62,997 bases of DNA. It comes from ARK-15 sp038880255 (lineage in GTDB: Archaea > Thermoplasmatota > Thermoplasmata > Thermoplasmatales > ARK-15). The translations under genes and the position numbers were made by a program. The DNA lies in assembly GCA_038880255.1 (NCBI GenBank), contig JAVZSA010000003.1, forward strand, positions 1-62,997, read 5' to 3'. Positions within the stretch are counted from its first letter, which is position 1. Each line of letters opens with the position of its first letter. Shown here piece by piece: positions 25,820 to 36,217 of the stretch. Below the pieces are notes generated by a model. That model made no database searches. It worked only from the letters and a program-made list of their open reading frames with translations, and was not told where the DNA came from.

Positions 25820-28800
25820 ATGAAATTAAGGGAGATATCCAATGATACGAAAAGGGATATTTCAGTACTAATTATAATGATTTCAATAGTCCTTCTTGGA
25901 TTATTTTTAAGAACATATTATGCCATTGGTCCATCTGTTGCAAACAATTTTGCTGTTTCTGGAGGTGCAGATACATTTTATCATGAAAGGGTAATAAACT
26001 ATATCGTTGCCACAGGCCACCAACTTTTATGGGACCCGATGTTGAACTATCCTGTAGGGTTTCCCGATCCTAGACCACCATTCTTTGAATGGGCAGTTGT
26101 TTCAATGAGCTATCTTTATCTACCGTTTGTTGGTAATATGAATAATGCGATTGGATATTCCCTAGTGATGATTACTGCTATATTTGGTGCTTTAATTGCA
26201 ATACCCATGTATCTTTTGGGTAAGGAAGCATTCAATAGAAAAGTAGGTATAATTTCTGCATTTTTAATTGCTACCAGTGCCTCAAATATGATGAGGAGTG
26301 TTGCTTCTTGGGGCGGTTATGATGATGTGATTCTATTTTTCGTTATTTGGGTCTACTATTTCTTTATTAAATCATTAAAAAATGTGAATAAATCGGTATG
26401 GGTAGAGAATTATTTTAGTGCAAAAAGTTGGTATAAGGGTACAAAAAAGTTTTTTGAAGAAAATAAAATAGCTGTTGTATATGCTGCACTATCGGGTATT
26501 AGTTTTGGAACAATAGGTGCAATGTGGCAAGGTTTTGTTTATGTTGAAGTAATAATGTTAATTTACATTGTAATTCAAGTATTTTATAATAGATTTAGAA
26601 ATGTTAGTTCATTTCACTTATTATGGATTACAATCATATTTCTCCTATTTTCATTCCCTGTTGCATTTCCATTTTATCTATTGAGTAATACAATTAGTCC
26701 CTGGTTTAATACCCCTCTTTACATTTTACTTTTTGTAATTTTCATTATTATCTTTCTGGAATTAACTTCGAGATGGCCTTGGCTACTAACATATTCATTT
26801 ACTGGCATTGTTATTGCAATTGTTGTTGTTCTAGGGCAAATCTTTTTCCCTTCCATAATGAGGTATATTTATACAGGTGAGGGTTATTTTGTTAAAAGTG
26901 CACTTTATTCTACAATAGCAGAGGCCCAGGCACCTACACTGGGACAAATAATTATGAATGTTGGTGTAGGTGTATTCTTTATTTTTGTTGCAGGATTAGT
27001 ATTAATGATCTACGACATTAGAAGAAATAGAAATGAATATTACCTATTTTTTGTAATTTTCTCAATAGTGTCAGTATATATGGCATTCTCAGCTGCTAGA
27101 TTCATATTTAATGCATCTCCAGGGTTTGTTATTCCTGCAGCATATATGCTTGATATCATTATAGAAAAAATAAATTTAAAGGAAATAGGAAATTTTGTGA
27201 GATCAATTTCTTGGAAAAATGCATTCAAAAAAAGAAGCTTATGGCTTAAGATTGGTGCAGTTGCTGTTGTGGCATTTTTGATTATTTTCCCAAATATGTG
27301 GGGCGCAGTTGATGCTGCAATACCCTACGAAAATAAAAGTGTTTATGATAGAGAGATTTACAATGTAATGCCATCAATCTTTAGGCCACAGAATTACACA
27401 CCACCTTGGTATCTTGGTGCCTATGGAATTCAGTTGGATACAAATCAAACAGATCCATGGCAAGGAGCCTTTGCTTGGCTCTCAAAACAGGATAATAATC
27501 AAGCTCCACAGTATCGTCCTGGATTTTTGAGTTGGTGGGACTATGGATTTCAGGATGTGGAACTTGGACAACATCCTGCTGTGGCGGATAACTTCCAAAA
27601 TGGATATCAAGTAGCAGGGCAATTTATTACTGCACAAAATGAAAGTGAGGCGATTTCACTAATGATTGCAAGGATCCTTGATGCAACAATTTTAAATTCT
27701 ACATATGGACCTGAGGTAAGACAAATACTTACACAGTATTTGGGGGCCCAGGAAGAAAGTAATATAATGGATTATTATACAAATCTATTTAAAAATCCTA
27801 CACCATATATAAATAAAATATTGGGAAATCCAAATTATTATGGTCTATATTCCAAGAATATAACACCACAAAATGCAAAATATGTGATGATAAAGGCTGA
27901 CCTGGCAAATAAGTACAGTGAAAATACCCTTGTGAATCTTTATATATTGCTTGAAAGGGTAACAGGATATTCCATCGATTATTTTGCTACAGACTATAGA
28001 TTGTTCCCATTCTCTGGTTCGAATACTGGAATATTTTATGCTCCAGCGTATTTAGCGGATAGAAATGCATATCTTTATGGGGGCCAAATAATACCATACA
28101 ATTTCTATAACATTACAGCTGTTGGTTCAAATGGGATTTCATACCCAATAAATGCTGTTCCTGCGAATGTTCAAATTGTTAGTTATAATATTACTTACTA
28201 TCCAATGTTTTTCAACTCAATGCTCTATAGAGCATTTGTTGGATATTCAGGTCTTAACCTTGGTATTGGTCCATATATACCGGGGCTTTCCTCACAGATG
28301 AGTTATTATCCAGTTATGTTTGCCTGGAATCTTACACATTTTGAGGTGGTTTATTCTATTTCATTTTGGAACCCTTACAAAGATTATCAGAATCATAGTA
28401 ATGCATGGAAACCGGTACCCTTACAGGAAGCATATTATTTACAAAAAACAAATAATGGTACTGTAGTTCTCATACCTCCTGCAAATCAGATACTTCCTCA
28501 GGATGTGGTAATCCTTAAATTTTATCCAGGCGCAATAATTCAGGGAAGGGTAACTCTTCCAGATGGAACACCCCTTTCAAATGTACTAGTTACACTTTAT
28601 GATCAGTATGGAATACCCCATACATACACAAGGACAAACTCCACAGGTTATTATACATTGTATGCTGTTGCTGGAAATGATACAATAGAAGTAACAACAG
28701 GTGGTGGCTTTAATAAGCTATTCCTCAATGAAAAAAATGAGCTTGCATCAACACAAATTTACATTTCAGATGCCCAGGCATCTAGAATTGTTACAGGTAT

Positions 28801-31800
28801 AAATCCTGATGGTCTTCCAAACTATTATATTACAAAAAATTTTGTTATAAATTCATCATCACTTGATGGTGTGGTCTATTTTGCAAATCTTGGTAATAGT
28901 TCATATCTAAAATCTGGATCAATATATCTTATAAATTCAACATATGGTCTAAATTATTCTGCAAAGATAAATACAAATGGATATTACTCCTTTAACAATT
29001 TAGTGCCTCAATCCTATGATGTATACCTTGATACAAATGGTTCATTTGTTTTTATTAGAAACATAAATATTAGTTTAAATCAACATCTTTCTCAAGATAT
29101 TCCAATCTATTCGAATATAATTAAGGGTATAGTAATATACGAGAATGGAACACCAGCAGTTGATGCATTGGTAAAAGTTAATGGTCCAATTTCCTATTCT
29201 ATAAGAACGGATGCTAATGGTTCATATTCTGTTAATGTGATTCCTGGGAATTATAAAATAGATGTTTATGTACCTGGTTATTATGCTCCTGAAAAAGTGG
29301 TTTCATTTTCTGGTTATAATGCAACATCAACAAATAATTTTGAAATTTTAAAATCGTATGTTACTAAAGGTTTTGTTTATCTAAATGGTTCACCAGCTAG
29401 TGGCGCAATTGTAAGATTTATGGATGAGTTTACATTTTCAAACACACAGATTGCAATTACTGGTAATGATGGATCCTTTACATTTAATCTTCCAGAGGAT
29501 TATTATTCTGTTTATGTGGATTATTTCTATAATAATATGCACTATGTTTATATTGGAAACTATACACCTTATGAAAATAACACAATTTATATAAATTTAA
29601 ATCAGGCTATTAAATTCTCTGGCAATGTTTATTATGGAAATGTTTTAATGTCCGATGCAGGTTTGATGCTTTTTAACGGTGAAAATTTTCTGAGGGTATA
29701 TACAAATGGAAGTGGTTATTTCAGTGCTTATGTTCCAAAGGGCTATTATAATATTGGTGTCGTTGCCTATAATGCAACAACATCACAGCCTTATGCCTAT
29801 TACACATCAATATTTTTGAATAATAATTATAGTACAAATATATACTTACAAACAGTTAAAGAACTAAATGGAACAGTTCAGTGGAATGGAACAATTATAA
29901 AAAATGCAGTTGTCTTCCTAAAATATGATAATTCCTATTTCTACGAAAGTAATATTGCCTCTGATGGTACATTTCACTTCTATGTTACACGCTCAGATTA
30001 TAATGTTACAGGGTTTGCCTATGGATTTAATATAAAAAGTATTTCATTAAAAAATATGAATATCACATTACATTTACAGGAAATGCCTTGCAAAGTATAC
30101 GGTAATGTAATATATCCAAGTAACTATGTGGGTGATATTTATCTATTGTTTTCATCAAGTTCTGGAAATTTCAAGGTAAAGGTAAACAATGGCACCTATG
30201 TAACATATTTGCCCATTGGTTATTATAATATAAGTGCATTGGTATCAAATGTTCAAGTGAGTGTAACCCCACTCCATGTTATATTAAATACGGGTATACT
30301 GGATCTTCCATTAAATATAAATTTAAAAATGAGTGCAAGTATAACATTGATTCCATTTGAAAAATACATATACTGGTTTGATCAGGATGGGAATCTTGTA
30401 AGTTCTGGAAACAATGTTTCACTACCTCTAGGTAAATATACCTATTATGCCTTTTCAGAAAATAATGTTTCTATTGGTTTTATAAATCTCTCACAGAATA
30501 CTGTTCAACAAATAACTTTAATAAATGGATATTATGTTATCATTAATATTTTAAACAGTTCAACGAATCTTAATCTGCTGATTGATTATAATGGATTGAA
30601 AATGATTAAACCTGTCAGGAATTCCACATCGCTTCTTTTACCACCAGGATACTATTCATTCTCAATTTCTGAAATTTATAAAAATAATGTATATTATGCA
30701 AGTGAATCCTCTTATATTTATACAAATTCAATTATAAATTTGTATTTAAAAACAAAACCATATATGGGATTGATAATGGGAACAACTAATGCTGGAAACA
30801 ATAGGTTGAGTTTTGCAACAATTTATTTGTTTGGAGAAAATAATATTTATACAGCAGCTTCCAATTCAAATGGTTTTTATTCTATCTATTTGCCAGTTGG
30901 TAAATATACAGTTTATTCCTCATATGGATCTATTTATTCATTCTTAGGTAATTTAACTGTTGGGAATAATGCTACATATTGGTATAATATTTCTTACATG
31001 CCAGGGTATTATCTCAAAGCATTGTTAATTGTTTCAAATATTAGTTATAACGGACCTGTGAACATTCATTCAATTTATGGTAATATTACCGCAAATGCGC
31101 TCAATGGTATAATTAATCTTCTACTTCCAGCTGGAAACTACAAACTTACTGGAAAAAGTAGTTTGATTGAATATGGATTGAACATTCTTTATACACTAAA
31201 TTACACCTTAAATTTGAATAATAGTAATTATTATACAATAAATTTCAACAGAAATAATATTGATAGTATTGAAATGTCAACAATAACAGGAACATTGAAT
31301 GGTAAAGTGGGAGAAAATCTTTCCTATATGATTTCATTAAAGAATACCGGTAATAGACCTGAAAATGTAACTCTTGAATCACTTGGTTCATGGAATGTAA
31401 CATTCTCTAAAAAATATGTTAATATTATGCCTGGCCAAACATCAATAATATCATTAAATCTTCAAATTTCAAACAAAGCAAACTATGGTCTCAATACAAT
31501 AACAATAAGAGGAATATACAATGTTTCATCATATCAACAAACAACAATATCCGTAAATGTTTCTGCATACCATAATACAACACTTAGTTGGGGTAATATG
31601 TTTGTTAATGGAAACTCTCTCTACATTAATTTAACAATAAATAATAATGGAAATGTTGTTGAAAAATACGATTTAAATATATTAAATTCTAATGAACTCA
31701 ACTCACTTGGATGGTCATCAAATCTTACAAAAAATATATCTGTTGATCCCTGGTCTTCATATACATTAACCTTAAAATTAACAGCAAATAAGGCAATGCC

Positions 31801-32032
31801 TGCACCTGTATTCCAAGTCATTGTTTCTGCAACATCCAACAACATAGAATATTTAACAACAAAATCCTTCAGTTTATCATCTATTAATACAGTTTCTACA
31901 AATATTATTGCTTCAAATGTTACATATGCAATACCATCCTATGGTACATTTTTCCTTGAATATACAATTGTAACATTAGCAATCATTGCTGCTTTTCTTG
32001 GCTATATTATCTGGAGGAGGTTAAGGAAATGA
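25820..32032 (+). CDS. aglB: Giant AglB-type oligosaccharyltransferase with beta-sandwich repeat tail
   Basis: STT3/AglB moves a lipid-linked glycan to Asn in N-x-S/T on extracellular protein. The N-terminal part (about 1-490) has around 13 membrane helices, including the first-loop acidic motif GGADTFYHERV (near residue 48). The soluble catalytic part has SWWDYGFQDVELGQHP (near 570). From about residue 900 to 1750 there is a series of roughly eight carboxypeptidase-regulatory/transthyretin-like repeats (G.V...G.P.....V...NG.Y.....P..Y.V). NEW3/CARDB-like domains and a C-terminal helix with basic end (WRRLRK) follow. At 2070 residues it is about twice the usual AglB length. N-x-S/T sites are very frequent in the tail. 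GGTGAAAATATAA precedes the ATG. Confidence 0.9.
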   Translation: MKLREISNDTKRDISVLIIMISIVLLGLFLRTYYAIGPSVANNFAVSGGADTFYHERVINYIVATGHQLLWDPMLNYPVGFPDPRPPFFEWAVVSMSYLYLPFVGNMNNAIGYSLVMITAIFGALIAIPMYLLGKEAFNRKVGIISAFLIATSASNMMRSVASWGGYDDVILFFVIWVYYFFIKSLKNVNKSVWVENYFSAKSWYKGTKKFFEENKIAVVYAALSGISFGTIGAMWQGFVYVEVIMLIYIVIQVFYNRFRNVSSFHLLWITIIFLLFSFPVAFPFYLLSNTISPWFNTPLYILLFVIFIIIFLELTSRWPWLLTYSFTGIVIAIVVVLGQIFFPSIMRYIYTGEGYFVKSALYSTIAEAQAPTLGQIIMNVGVGVFFIFVAGLVLMIYDIRRNRNEYYLFFVIFSIVSVYMAFSAARFIFNASPGFVIPAAYMLDIIIEKINLKEIGNFVRSISWKNAFKKRSLWLKIGAVAVVAFLIIFPNMWGAVDAAIPYENKSVYDREIYNVMPSIFRPQNYTPPWYLGAYGIQLDTNQTDPWQGAFAWLSKQDNNQAPQYRPGFLSWWDYGFQDVELGQHPAVADNFQNGYQVAGQFITAQNESEAISLMIARILDATILNSTYGPEVRQILTQYLGAQEESNIMDYYTNLFKNPTPYINKILGNPNYYGLYSKNITPQNAKYVMIKADLANKYSENTLVNLYILLERVTGYSIDYFATDYRLFPFSGSNTGIFYAPAYLADRNAYLYGGQIIPYNFYNITAVGSNGISYPINAVPANVQIVSYNITYYPMFFNSMLYRAFVGYSGLNLGIGPYIPGLSSQMSYYPVMFAWNLTHFEVVYSISFWNPYKDYQNHSNAWKPVPLQEAYYLQKTNNGTVVLIPPANQILPQDVVILKFYPGAIIQGRVTLPDGTPLSNVLVTLYDQYGIPHTYTRTNSTGYYTLYAVAGNDTIEVTTGGGFNKLFLNEKNELASTQIYISDAQASRIVTGINPDGLPNYYITKNFVINSSSLDGVVYFANLGNSSYLKSGSIYLINSTYGLNYSAKINTNGYYSFNNLVPQSYDVYLDTNGSFVFIRNINISLNQHLSQDIPIYSNIIKGIVIYENGTPAVDALVKVNGPISYSIRTDANGSYSVNVIPGNYKIDVYVPGYYAPEKVVSFSGYNATSTNNFEILKSYVTKGFVYLNGSPASGAIVRFMDEFTFSNTQIAITGNDGSFTFNLPEDYYSVYVDYFYNNMHYVYIGNYTPYENNTIYINLNQAIKFSGNVYYGNVLMSDAGLMLFNGENFLRVYTNGSGYFSAYVPKGYYNIGVVAYNATTSQPYAYYTSIFLNNNYSTNIYLQTVKELNGTVQWNGTIIKNAVVFLKYDNSYFYESNIASDGTFHFYVTRSDYNVTGFAYGFNIKSISLKNMNITLHLQEMPCKVYGNVIYPSNYVGDIYLLFSSSSGNFKVKVNNGTYVTYLPIGYYNISALVSNVQVSVTPLHVILNTGILDLPLNINLKMSASITLIPFEKYIYWFDQDGNLVSSGNNVSLPLGKYTYYAFSENNVSIGFINLSQNTVQQITLINGYYVIINILNSSTNLNLLIDYNGLKMIKPVRNSTSLLLPPGYYSFSISEIYKNNVYYASESSYIYTNSIINLYLKTKPYMGLIMGTTNAGNNRLSFATIYLFGENNIYTAASNSNGFYSIYLPVGKYTVYSSYGSIYSFLGNLTVGNNATYWYNISYMPGYYLKALLIVSNISYNGPVNIHSIYGNITANALNGIINLLLPAGNYKLTGKSSLIEYGLNILYTLNYTLNLNNSNYYTINFNRNNIDSIEMSTITGTLNGKVGENLSYMISLKNTGNRPENVTLESLGSWNVTFSKKYVNIMPGQTSIISLNLQISNKANYGLNTITIRGIYNVSSYQQTTISVNVSAYHNTTLSWGNMFVNGNSLYINLTINNNGNVVEKYDLNILNSNELNSLGWSSNLTKNISVDPWSSYTLTLKLTANKAMPAPVFQVIVSATSNNIEYLTTKSFSLSSINTVSTNIIASNVTYAIPSYGTFFLEYTIVTLAIIAAFLGYIIWRRLRK

Positions 32033-32784
32033 AGATTTTACCATTTTTCCTCATATTTCTAATCATATTTTCTTCATTTGTTACAATTTCTGATGGTAGA
32101 GGGATATCCGTTGATATCTATGGACCAACAATTGTTGGTACCAATGGAACATATCAATACAAGATAGTTGTGAATGGATATTTTGATGAATATGGTTATC
32201 ATTTATTCCTTACTGGAGAAAACATGTCCGGTGGTACTACAAACGAGTTGGTAGGTAATTCATACTCCTCTAATGTATTTATAGTAAATTTGACATTCCC
32301 TTCGCAACCCCAAACTGTCTACATTTATGTTATGGGAATAGGTATAGTTAATGGAAGCAGTCCAGTAACAACAACAAACTATTTGCAGGTAAATGTTGTA
32401 AAATCTATACCAATAATTTTAAAGATTAAAAATACTGCGCCCTATGAAATAAAAAATATCAATGTAACATTCTACTTGAATGGAAAAATTATTGGAAATT
32501 CTACCATTTCATCAATTGGTCCAAATTCTACCACAAATGTTACATATTATTATGTTGGAACATTTGAAAATGGTGTTAATGTAATCTATGCAAGACTAAA
32601 TTCAAATGTGGTAAAATTCTCAAATGGTTCAAATGTCACTTCAATAAATTTCTATTATGGAACACCGCCAAACTATACTTGGCTATGGTATTTGCTCATT
32701 GGTATTGTGCTATTTTCAATTGCAATATTATTCTTTTATACAAGTGCCAAAAAAAGACCCAATTTACCTAAATGGAAAAAATAA
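32029..32784 (+). CDS. Membrane-anchored extracellular beta-sandwich protein
   Basis: This 251-residue protein has an N-terminal signal peptide (residues 1-20), an extracellular portion with Ig/CARDB-like strands (FYLNGKIIGNSTISSIGPN) and many N-x-S/T sites. A single C-terminal membrane helix (WLWYLLIGIVLFSIAILFFY) precedes a short basic tail. No enzymatic motif is seen. It overlaps the aglB stop by 4 nt, so it is translationally coupled to the oligosaccharyltransferase. It could be a partner or a major substrate of it. The fold call is tentative. Confidence 0.7.
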   Translation: MKILPFFLIFLIIFSSFVTISDGRGISVDIYGPTIVGTNGTYQYKIVVNGYFDEYGYHLFLTGENMSGGTTNELVGNSYSSNVFIVNLTFPSQPQTVYIYVMGIGIVNGSSPVTTTNYLQVNVVKSIPIILKIKNTAPYEIKNINVTFYLNGKIIGNSTISSIGPNSTTNVTYYYVGTFENGVNVIYARLNSNVVKFSNGSNVTSINFYYGTPPNYTWLWYLLIGIVLFSIAILFFYTSAKKRPNLPKWKK

Positions 32785-32786
32785 TT

Positions 32787-33497
32787 TTATCCCTTTTTTT
32801 GTATCTCAATTGCCTCATTTAAATCCAATTCCCCTTTTATTACCTTTTTTGCAAGTTCCCTTGATATTGTTACAAGGTTGTTACTTGCAATTCTACTTTT
32901 TCTCTGTACTTCAGAAATTTCACCCCTTCTTGGCCTAATTTCCATTTTTGATCTTATTAACTTACCCTTTTTTAGTGCAATCTTTTTAGCAGCTTCAATG
33001 TTTCTGTTTTTTATTGATGTTGTTCCATACTCATCAACAAGTTCAAGTTTGAATTTACCAAAAAGTAAATTTATTATTCTATTCCTATTTGGTTCATCCC
33101 CCATACCAATCCTTACAAGAAATTTTTTAGGTAAATAATCATTAAATATATTTTCAATGGTATTTATAATTTCCCCTAATTCTGTTAATTCAAATTCTTC
33201 AAGACATATGCCATCGCCAAAAACGGCTAAACCTACTCTTTCTCCAGGATCTATTCCAACAAATATTTCATTGAAACTCTCTTTTCCGTAAAGTTTACTG
33301 AGTGATTTCCTAATTGCATGTAATGGGTTTTCCACATATATACAATTTTTAAATGAATAGTTAGAATCTGTAAGGACAATTAAATCTGAATCATCATCTC
33401 CCGGAAATATCTCAACAAAATCAATTTTTCTTCTTTTTAATTCTTCCAACACTTGGTAATAAATTTTGAAATTCTTTATATATATACCTAACTTCAT
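32787..33497 (-). CDS. RNase H/RuvC-fold protein of unknown role
   Basis: The 236-residue protein contains FVGIDPGERVGLAVFGDG (near residues 78-95), the first-strand motif of RuvC/YqgF-type RNase H-fold nucleases with its Asp. It continues with a Glu-bearing strand (LVDEYGTTS) and an Arg/Lys-rich helix pair (EIRPRRGEISEVQRKSRIA). Before this is an N-terminal Rossmann-like half. A nuclease or resolvase role is possible but not shown. The frame opens further upstream, but the ATG at 33497 follows a TATA-like AATTTAAAAA at leaderless distance. Confidence 0.65.
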   Translation of the reverse strand: MKLGIYIKNFKIYYQVLEELKRRKIDFVEIFPGDDDSDLIVLTDSNYSFKNCIYVENPLHAIRKSLSKLYGKESFNEIFVGIDPGERVGLAVFGDGICLEEFELTELGEIINTIENIFNDYLPKKFLVRIGMGDEPNRNRIINLLFGKFKLELVDEYGTTSIKNRNIEAAKKIALKKGKLIRSKMEIRPRRGEISEVQRKSRIASNNLVTISRELAKKVIKGELDLNEAIEIQKKG

Positions 33498-33523
33498 TCC
33501 ATTATTGTTATTTTTTAAATTAT

Positions 33524-34180
33524 TTAAATGTTTCTTGAACATAATGAGAAAATTGGACAACCATCGCATTTTGGTCTTTTTTTACAATGGTCCTTTCCAA
33601 GTTCAACAAGAAGCGCATGAAATTCCTTTAAATCATTTATATTCTTGTTTAATTCATTTTCTACCATTAATCTAATTTCTTCATAATTATTTTTGGATTC
33701 ATTTTTTATTATCCCAATTCTTTTAAATATTCTCAATGTATAAGCATCAACTACAAAAAATGGCTTTTCAAATGCATATAAAAGAATGGAATCTGCAGTT
33801 TCCATTCCTATACCTTTAATCCCAAGCAAAAAATCTCTTAAATTTTCTTCCTTCCTCATATTTTCAATATCACTAAAATTCTCTTTAACTTTATTAAGAA
33901 ATTCCTTAATTCTATTTGCCTTTTGCCTATAAAATCCAGAATGTTTAATCATTAATTCTAGATCATCAATCTTTAAATTTAATAAAGAATCGAAATTAAG
34001 CAATCCTTCAGATTTCAATTTTTTAATGCTCTTTTCAACATTTTTCCAAGAAGTATTTTGAGTCAATATTGCACCTACGATAATCTCAAATGTAGAATCA
34101 CCTGGCCACCAATGCTGTGGTCCATAGTATTCTAATAATCTTCTATAAATTTCCCTTAATAATTCATTTTTTTCTAGCAA
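33524..34180 (-). CDS. HhH-GPD DNA glycosylase with Fe-S motif (COG2231/MagIII-like)
   Basis: This 218-residue base-excision-repair glycosylase has the helix-hairpin-helix GIKGIGMETADSILLYAF (near residues 118-135), the catalytic Asp in FFVVDAYTLRIF and a C-terminal cluster motif CKKRPKCDGCPIFSLC (C-x6-C-x2-C-x5-C). The residue that is Lys in bifunctional Nth reads Glu (GMETA), so it should be a monofunctional glycosylase rather than an AP lyase, as in MagIII-type 3-methyladenine glycosylases. The start overlaps the Roadblock gene by 17 nt. Confidence 0.85.
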   Translation of the reverse strand: MLEKNELLREIYRRLLEYYGPQHWWPGDSTFEIIVGAILTQNTSWKNVEKSIKKLKSEGLLNFDSLLNLKIDDLELMIKHSGFYRQKANRIKEFLNKVKENFSDIENMRKEENLRDFLLGIKGIGMETADSILLYAFEKPFFVVDAYTLRIFKRIGIIKNESKNNYEEIRLMVENELNKNINDLKEFHALLVELGKDHCKKRPKCDGCPIFSLCSRNI

Positions 34181-34484
34181 TAAATTCCTCCCTCGCCTTT
34201 ATTGGGTCCATGTTTGCCGGAATCATAATCGCCCAAAAATCCCTTGAGGAATTTGGAAATATTACAAGATTCAATTCTTTTCCGTATAACACTATGTTTA
34301 ATGATTCCTTATAATTTAATTCACTATAAACTGTTGTAGCAGCACCATATATGGTGGCACACATTATTGAAAATGTTTCTTTATCAACATTTTCTGGTAA
34401 CAGAGAATCCTCTAATATACCATCCCTCTTTATTAAAGCTACGCCTAGTATTCCGATTTCATTAATGAATTGAAGGTTTGACAT
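34164..34484 (-). CDS. Roadblock/LC7-domain protein
   Basis: This 106-residue single-domain protein has the Roadblock/LC7 pattern: helix, strand GILGVALIKRDGILEDS, helix with MCATIYGAATTVYSEL, then paired strands LNIVLYGKELNLVIFPN and FWAIMIP. Archaeal Roadblock proteins usually regulate small GTPases of the MglA/Rag type. No such GTPase lies nearby. It overlaps the downstream glycosylase start, so the two are co-translated. Its function here is unknown. Confidence 0.72.
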   Translation of the reverse strand: MSNLQFINEIGILGVALIKRDGILEDSLLPENVDKETFSIMCATIYGAATTVYSELNYKESLNIVLYGKELNLVIFPNSSRDFWAIMIPANMDPIKAREEFIARKK

Positions 34485-34522
34485 ATGATCTCATTTTACC
34501 ATAACTTTAATGCAAATTAATT

Positions 34523-35314
34523 TTATAAATTTTTCTTATTTTTCCATCTAGAAGTTGCTAATAACATTCCAAAATATTTTTCAATATAATAGTAAATAAA
34601 ATTTGGTGCCATATTTGCCTCATTTATTATACCGTAAAACGTGAGCAAGTTCCAATAACTATCGGGCTTAGCTTCTTCAATAACTTTTTCATCAAGATCA
34701 ATAATATCACTAAAGTCATTTTTTCTTATTGATTTTATAACAAGTTGATCATAATATTTTGCATACTCACTAAAACCATACGGGCCATATTTTGAATGTG
34801 TGTGAGCCTGATCAGCACTTATTATTATGGATACTGTACCTTGATAACTTTCAGTAATTCTATAAAGTTTCCTTCCAAATTCTATCAACATTTTTCTATT
34901 TTTTAATCTGGACTGTCCAATAAGGGATATTTTCCTTTTTCCAAAAAAGTAAAGTGGAATCATAGACCCAAAATCTAATGGAAATACTGAATTTTTTCCT
35001 GAATCTGTCATATAGATTATTTCTTCAGTTTCCTCTGCTCCATTAATAATATTTGAATTTAGAATACGATCACTCATAAAAAGTTGCATTAATGTTTTAT
35101 CCATAATTTTCAACCTACCTCTCAAATATTCCGTGTTTACAACACCTATCATCTTTGAAAGTCTTATTGAATGTGGGGAAATTATTACAACTGTTCCGGA
35201 ATCATCATTTCTAGCAATTTCTTTTATCCTTTCATTCATAATTTTACTTTTTTCATTTGGAAGAGATATTATTTCATCCCCATGGGGTATTATATAGACA
35301 CTTTTTAGAACCAT
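34523..35314 (-). CDS. LigB-like (class III extradiol dioxygenase fold) protein
   Basis: The 263-residue protein has likely metal-binding His in IIPHGDEIISLP (near residue 11) and ISPHSIRLS, and a later AHTHSKYGPYGFSEYAKYY with histidines and Tyr/Phe. It ends with YYYIEKYFGMLLA. This matches the archaeal LigB-type group (COG3885) and is related to the MEMO fold. The substrate is unknown, since archaea of this kind rarely degrade catechols. It precedes the Roadblock gene by 38 nt. Confidence 0.7.
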   Translation of the reverse strand: MVLKSVYIIPHGDEIISLPNEKSKIMNERIKEIARNDDSGTVVIISPHSIRLSKMIGVVNTEYLRGRLKIMDKTLMQLFMSDRILNSNIINGAEETEEIIYMTDSGKNSVFPLDFGSMIPLYFFGKRKISLIGQSRLKNRKMLIEFGRKLYRITESYQGTVSIIISADQAHTHSKYGPYGFSEYAKYYDQLVIKSIRKNDFSDIIDLDEKVIEEAKPDSYWNLLTFYGIINEANMAPNFIYYYIEKYFGMLLATSRWKNKKNL

Positions 35315-35341
35315 AATTATTTTTGATTAAAATACATATTA

Positions 35342-36217
35342 TTAAATTTTTCTAAGTGTTGTTATGTATATCCTATCCTCTGTTAAAACAAAGGTGTGCT
35401 CAAATTGTGAGATCAACCCTTTCCTTCTCTCCTTCAAAATAGGATACTTGTACACACTATTACTTTTTAAAATTAAATCCATTATTTTTTCTGGATTATT
35501 AAAATCTCTGTAGATCCATCTTGAAGAAAAAGGCAACTTACCATAATTTTCATAAATTTCTCCTAACTCATCTGTCTCTCTTACCAGTTGAAAAATGTTT
35601 CCAAATGATCCGTTCCTAACATAACCTACACCATTAGTGGCAAATGGTTCTATTGCAAATGCCATACCCACCTCTATTTCAAGAATTGATCCGTCATCAT
35701 AGTTTGGTATGCTCATACCAGCATGGAGTATATTTTTCGACAGTTGATGGCCAGATAGATTGTAAATTGGATTAAAACCCATCGATTTTATAGTTTCTTC
35801 AATTATTCTACCTATTTCACTTATTCTTAAACCAGGTCTAATTTTTTGGATTACATTATTAAGTGCCTTTTCACTTGCCCTTGAAAGGTTGGATAAATTT
35901 TCTTTACCCACTTCTATTGTGATAGCTGTATCAGCAATATACCCATCTATATGCGTACCCAAATCAAGTTTTACAATATCATTTTTCATAAACTTTCTTT
36001 TATCATTTCTTGATGGTGTATAATGCGCTGCCTCATCATTTATACTTAAATTAACAGGAAATGCAAGTTTAGCACCATTCTTAATTATGTGAGATTCTAT
36101 CTCCTCAGCTACTTCTTCCAAGGGTACTCCATCACTTATCAAACTCTTTCCAAATTCTATAGCATCTGCCGCAATTTCTCCCGCTTTCAGGTATTTTTCA
36201 ATCTCTATATTATCCAT
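35342..36217 (-). CDS. map: Methionine aminopeptidase (type II)
   Basis: Map removes the initiator Met. The 291-residue form includes KLDLGTHIDGYIADTAIT with the two metal Asp, GHQLSKNILHAG with the metal His, FAIEPFAT with one Glu, and QFEHTFVLTE with the last Glu. An insert between the His and Glu segments places it with archaeal type II enzymes. It overlaps the sua5 end by 8 nt and is probably expressed from the tRNA-Asn/sua5 transcript. Confidence 0.95.
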   Translation of the reverse strand: MDNIEIEKYLKAGEIAADAIEFGKSLISDGVPLEEVAEEIESHIIKNGAKLAFPVNLSINDEAAHYTPSRNDKRKFMKNDIVKLDLGTHIDGYIADTAITIEVGKENLSNLSRASEKALNNVIQKIRPGLRISEIGRIIEETIKSMGFNPIYNLSGHQLSKNILHAGMSIPNYDDGSILEIEVGMAFAIEPFATNGVGYVRNGSFGNIFQLVRETDELGEIYENYGKLPFSSRWIYRDFNNPEKIMDLILKSNSVYKYPILKERRKGLISQFEHTFVLTEDRIYITTLRKI

